Of a stretch of 34,493 nucleotides of DNA, positions 32,836 through 34,493 are shown in pieces. The stretch comes from Thermoleophilia bacterium. GTDB lineage: Bacteria > Actinomycetota > Thermoleophilia > Gaiellales > JAICJC01. The notes beneath the pieces were generated by a model. The model ran no database searches. It saw nothing but the letters and a program-made list of their open reading frames with translations, and had not been told where the DNA came from. The first letter of the stretch is position 1. Each line of letters begins with the position of its first letter. The stretch covers positions 1 to 34,493 of the forward strand of contig JAICYJ010000030.1 in the NCBI GenBank assembly GCA_025934255.1, read 5' to 3'. A program made the position numbers and the translations under genes.

Positions 32836-32841
32836 TACACT
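32836..32841 (+). promoter_or_regulatory. Candidate internal promoter -10 box ahead of sufU
   Basis: TACACT lies nine bases before the sufU ATG. TAGACA (32811-32816) overlaps the sufS stop and could be a -35, at a long spacing of 19 bases. Internal initiation would give a short-leader transcript. Confidence 0.4.
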
Positions 32842-32850
32842 CCAAGGGCG

Positions 32851-33279
32851 ATGGACGACTTTTACCGGGAAAACATCCTCGACCACTACAACAACCCGCG
32901 CAACCACGGGCATCTCGACCATCCGTCGGCGGCCGCCGAGGGCGTGAATCCGCTCTGCGGCGACGAGCTGGCGGTCGAGCTCGAGGTGCACGACGGCGTC
33001 GTCACCGACATCCGCTACAGCGGCCGCGGCTGCGCCATCAGCCAGGCCGCGGCGTCGATGCTCTCCGACGTGGTCAAGGGCAAGCCGGTCGACCAGCTGG
33101 CCCAGATCGGCAAGGAGGACGTGCTCGAGGAGCTGGGCATCCCGCTCTCGCCGATCCGCCTGAAGTGCGCCATGCTCTCGGTGGGCGTGCTCAAGGTGGC
33201 GCTCAGCGAGCTGACCGGCGAGCCGCTGCCCCCCGAGTGGAACGACCCCTCCGACGGGATCGAGTGGAAGTCCGCGTAG
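32851..33279 (+). CDS. sufU: SufU-like sulfur-accepting scaffold protein
   Basis: This 142-residue protein has the IscU/SufU fold and should accept sulfur from SufS. Zinc/cluster ligands are Cys36 and Asp38 (NPLCGDE), Cys61 (GRGCAIS) and Cys106 (RLKCAML). Lys105 in place of the IscU His is diagnostic of SufU. However, only 45 residues separate Cys61 and Cys106, as in IscU (43 in E. coli), not about 62 as in Bacillus subtilis SufU, so the characteristic SufU insert is absent. ATG 32851 is preferred to upstream frames. The Rieske gene starts within its last 16 bases. Confidence 0.95.
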   Translation: MDDFYRENILDHYNNPRNHGHLDHPSAAAEGVNPLCGDELAVELEVHDGVVTDIRYSGRGCAISQAAASMLSDVVKGKPVDQLAQIGKEDVLEELGIPLSPIRLKCAMLSVGVLKVALSELTGEPLPPEWNDPSDGIEWKSA

Positions 33280-33566
33280 CCGCCGAGGGGGAGATCCCCG
33301 AGGGCGGCGTCAAGATCATCCAGGCCGGTTCCCTGTTCGTGGGCATCTACCTGGTCGACGGCCGCTACTACGCGATCGAGGACCGCTGCAGCCACGACGA
33401 CGGCCCGCTCTGCGAGGGCGACCGCGACGGCCTCACCGTCGAGTGCCCGCGCCACGGCGCGACCTTCGACCTACGCACCGGCGACGCGTTGACGCTTCCG
33501 GCAACGGTCGGGGTCGAGACGTTCCCGGTGATCGTGCGCGACGGCGACATCCTGATCGAAACCTGA
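33264..33566 (+). CDS. Rieske-type [2Fe-2S] ferredoxin
   Basis: This 100-residue electron carrier has the Rieske motif CxH-x16-CxxH: Cys42/His44 (DRCSHDD) and Cys61/His64 (VECPRHGATF), binding one [2Fe-2S] cluster through two Cys and two His. The C-terminal domain is the usual small beta fold (FDLRTGDALTLPA, VETFPVIVRDGDILI). The start is GTG 33264, overlapping sufU by 16 bases, with GGGA upstream; no other in-frame start precedes the motif. Position in the suf operon suggests electron supply for cluster assembly or for a monooxygenase elsewhere. Confidence 0.9.
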   Translation: MEVRVAAEGEIPEGGVKIIQAGSLFVGIYLVDGRYYAIEDRCSHDDGPLCEGDRDGLTVECPRHGATFDLRTGDALTLPATVGVETFPVIVRDGDILIET

Positions 33567-33573
33567 GCGCAGC

Positions 33574-33579
33574 TAGGAT
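33574..33579 (+). promoter_or_regulatory. Probable -10 box of the DtxR/MntR-like gene
   Basis: TAGGAT ends exactly six bases before ATG 33586, giving a leaderless transcript if used. CCTGAT, 17 bases upstream, is a weak -35. Confidence 0.45.
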
Positions 33580-33585
33580 GCCGTC

Positions 33586-34320
33586 ATGGAGTCGCTGTCC
33601 GAGGCCACACAGGAATACCTCGAGAGCATCTACTGGTTGTACGAGTCGGGCATCGAGCGCACGCAGGCCAACCTGGCCCGCGCGCTGCAGGTCTCACAGC
33701 CGTCGGTCTCGGAGATGCTGCGCCGGATGGTCGATGACGACCTGGTCAGCCGCGATGACGCCAAGCTGATCAACTTCACCGATCGCGGCCGCGAGGTGGC
33801 CGAGCGCATCGTCGCGCGCCATCGCCTGGTCGAGGCCTACCTCGTGAAGGTGATGGGCATCCCCTGGGACGACGTCCACGAGGAGGCCCACGCGATGGAG
33901 CACTCGATCTCGCCGCGGCTCGAGGCCAAGATGCTCGAGATGATCGGCGACGTGCACACCTGCCCGCACGGCCACCCGATCGGCGACTACCCGCGCGAGC
34001 CCGGTGAGCCGCTGCCGTCGGTACCGGTGGGCAGCACGATCGTTGTCCTGCGGCTCGAGAACGAGGCCGAGGAGATGCTCCACTACATGAAGCGCCACGC
34101 CGTCGAGCCGGGCCACACCTACACGGTCGCCGCCCGCCGCGGCGAAGGCGAGGAGGCCGAGACCGAGCTGGCCGGCGAGTCGGGCAGCGTCTGGGTGCAG
34201 GACGCCCTGGCGCGCACGGTCTCGGTGCGGGTGGACGACCGCGGCGACGGAGAGATCTCGGCGCTGGGCGCCGCTGCGGCCGAGCTGCAGCTGGTCGGCC
34301 CCGACCGCTGGGGCATGTAG
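33586..34320 (+). CDS. DtxR/MntR-family metal-dependent repressor
   Basis: This 244-residue regulator has a winged helix (VSQPSVSEMLRRMVDDDLVS), a metal-binding dimer domain and a C-terminal FeoA/SH3-like domain (about 147-240). Aligned by eye to DtxR, residue numbers coincide: His79, Glu83, His98, Glu105 and His106 are conserved. DtxR Met10 is replaced by Glu10, and Cys102 by His102. Glu10 and Glu13 resemble the Asp8/Glu11 pair of manganese regulator MntR. So it may respond to manganese or iron. It is likely to control the suf genes beside it, by analogy with metal-regulated suf operons, but no operator was recognised. Six bases separate a -10-like TAGGAT from its ATG. Confidence 0.93.
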   Translation: MESLSEATQEYLESIYWLYESGIERTQANLARALQVSQPSVSEMLRRMVDDDLVSRDDAKLINFTDRGREVAERIVARHRLVEAYLVKVMGIPWDDVHEEAHAMEHSISPRLEAKMLEMIGDVHTCPHGHPIGDYPREPGEPLPSVPVGSTIVVLRLENEAEEMLHYMKRHAVEPGHTYTVAARRGEGEEAETELAGESGSVWVQDALARTVSVRVDDRGDGEISALGAAAAELQLVGPDRWGM

Positions 34321-34334
34321 CCGCTTAAATGATT

Positions 34335-34364
34335 GGGGCGCGCCGGGTATATCCGGCGCGCCCC
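34335..34364 (+). terminator. Strong GC-rich hairpin after the DtxR/MntR-like gene
   Basis: GGGGCGCGCCGG (34335-34346) and CCGGCGCGCCCC (34353-34364) form a perfect 12-pair stem around a six-base loop GTATAT. There is no T-tract. Located 14 bases after the stop at 34320, it can terminate the suf transcript, and also a convergent transcript if the edge gene is real. Confidence 0.75.
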
Positions 34365-34412
34365 TAACGGCGTTTCGCGTGGATTGGGTAGCGGCGAGTG
34401 CCTGCCGTCCAC

Positions 34413-34493
34413 CTAGCAGGTGGCGGCGGCTGTCCCAACGCCGGCTGCAGCGATTCCCCGTAGGTTCAGGGACTCGCGACTACCCGCGAGCAC
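34413..34493 (-). CDS. Possible C-terminal end of a convergent gene (cut by window edge)
   Basis: Reading the minus strand from the window edge gives 26 open codons and a TAG (34413-34415), ending SLNLRGIAAAGVGTAAATC. It is the only open frame of the three there and lies on the far side of the strong hairpin, as expected for a convergent gene. With 26 codons the support is weak and no family can be named. Confidence 0.3.
   Translation of the reverse strand: MLAGSRESLNLRGIAAAGVGTAAATC

Noticed and set aside
34365..34493. Possible structured RNA or riboswitch after the last hairpin
   Set aside because: Small hairpins (CCACCT/AGGTGG, CTCGCG/CGCGAG) are present, but nothing matches the tmRNA, RNase P, SRP or riboswitch sequences I could compare from memory. 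A convergent gene end fits equally well.
1..34493. CRISPR arrays, insertion sequences, prophage or integrase genes
   Set aside because: No regularly spaced direct repeats, transposase or integrase motifs, or terminal inverted repeats were found by eye.

Overview
The window is a high-GC actinobacterial chromosome segment. Evidence: start codons are mostly ATG/GTG with one or two TTG, genes are tightly packed, Fe-S assembly is of the SUF type, and several genes have a TANNNT -10 box only six bases before ATG, as in leaderless actinobacterial transcripts. A member of class Thermoleophilia (Gaiellales/Solirubrobacterales-like) is my best guess; this is inferred from gene content and style, not from a marker gene. 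I see no phage, transposon, CRISPR array or rRNA.

Layout. 1-1173 (minus): two exported proteins of unknown function, the first cut by the window edge. 1270-3924 (plus): a class III cyclase-like/STAND ATPase regulator. 3966-4038: tRNA-Lys(CTT). 4077-6574 (minus): a three-gene amino-acid type ABC importer. 6673-7698 (minus): a secreted Vps62-like protein. 7784-14261 (minus): six genes (HpaB-type monooxygenase, Rid-family protein, DUF1028 protein, LysR regulator, copper amine oxidase, ArgE-like M20 hydrolase) in which all five junctions are 4-base stop/start overlaps. 14492-17380 (plus): a large exported Fn3-like repeat protein, ending at a strong bidirectional terminator.

17424-26615 (minus): a long run reading tatA, tatC, amidohydrolase, TPR membrane protein, then receiver protein, large PAS/GAF histidine kinase, NarL-type regulator, DNA adenine methylase and DUF4349 lipoprotein. 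26734-34320 (plus): the SUF region, sufC-sufB-sufD-amidohydrolase, then (after a 333-base gap) sufS-sufU-Rieske protein-DtxR/MntR-like regulator, followed by a strong hairpin.

Most interesting points. (1) The six-gene fully coupled operon looks like an undescribed amine/phenol catabolic or detoxification unit with its own embedded LysR regulator. (2) The SufU protein lacks the insert typical of SufU, and the neighbouring metalloregulator has the DtxR site framework with Met10 and Cys102 replaced by Glu and His. (3) Three SUF-region genes and tatA share near-identical leaderless or short-leader promoter boxes. (4) A stand-alone adenine methylase follows a three-gene phosphorelay with no visible restriction partner. 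All functions are inferred from sequence motifs; no database search was possible.
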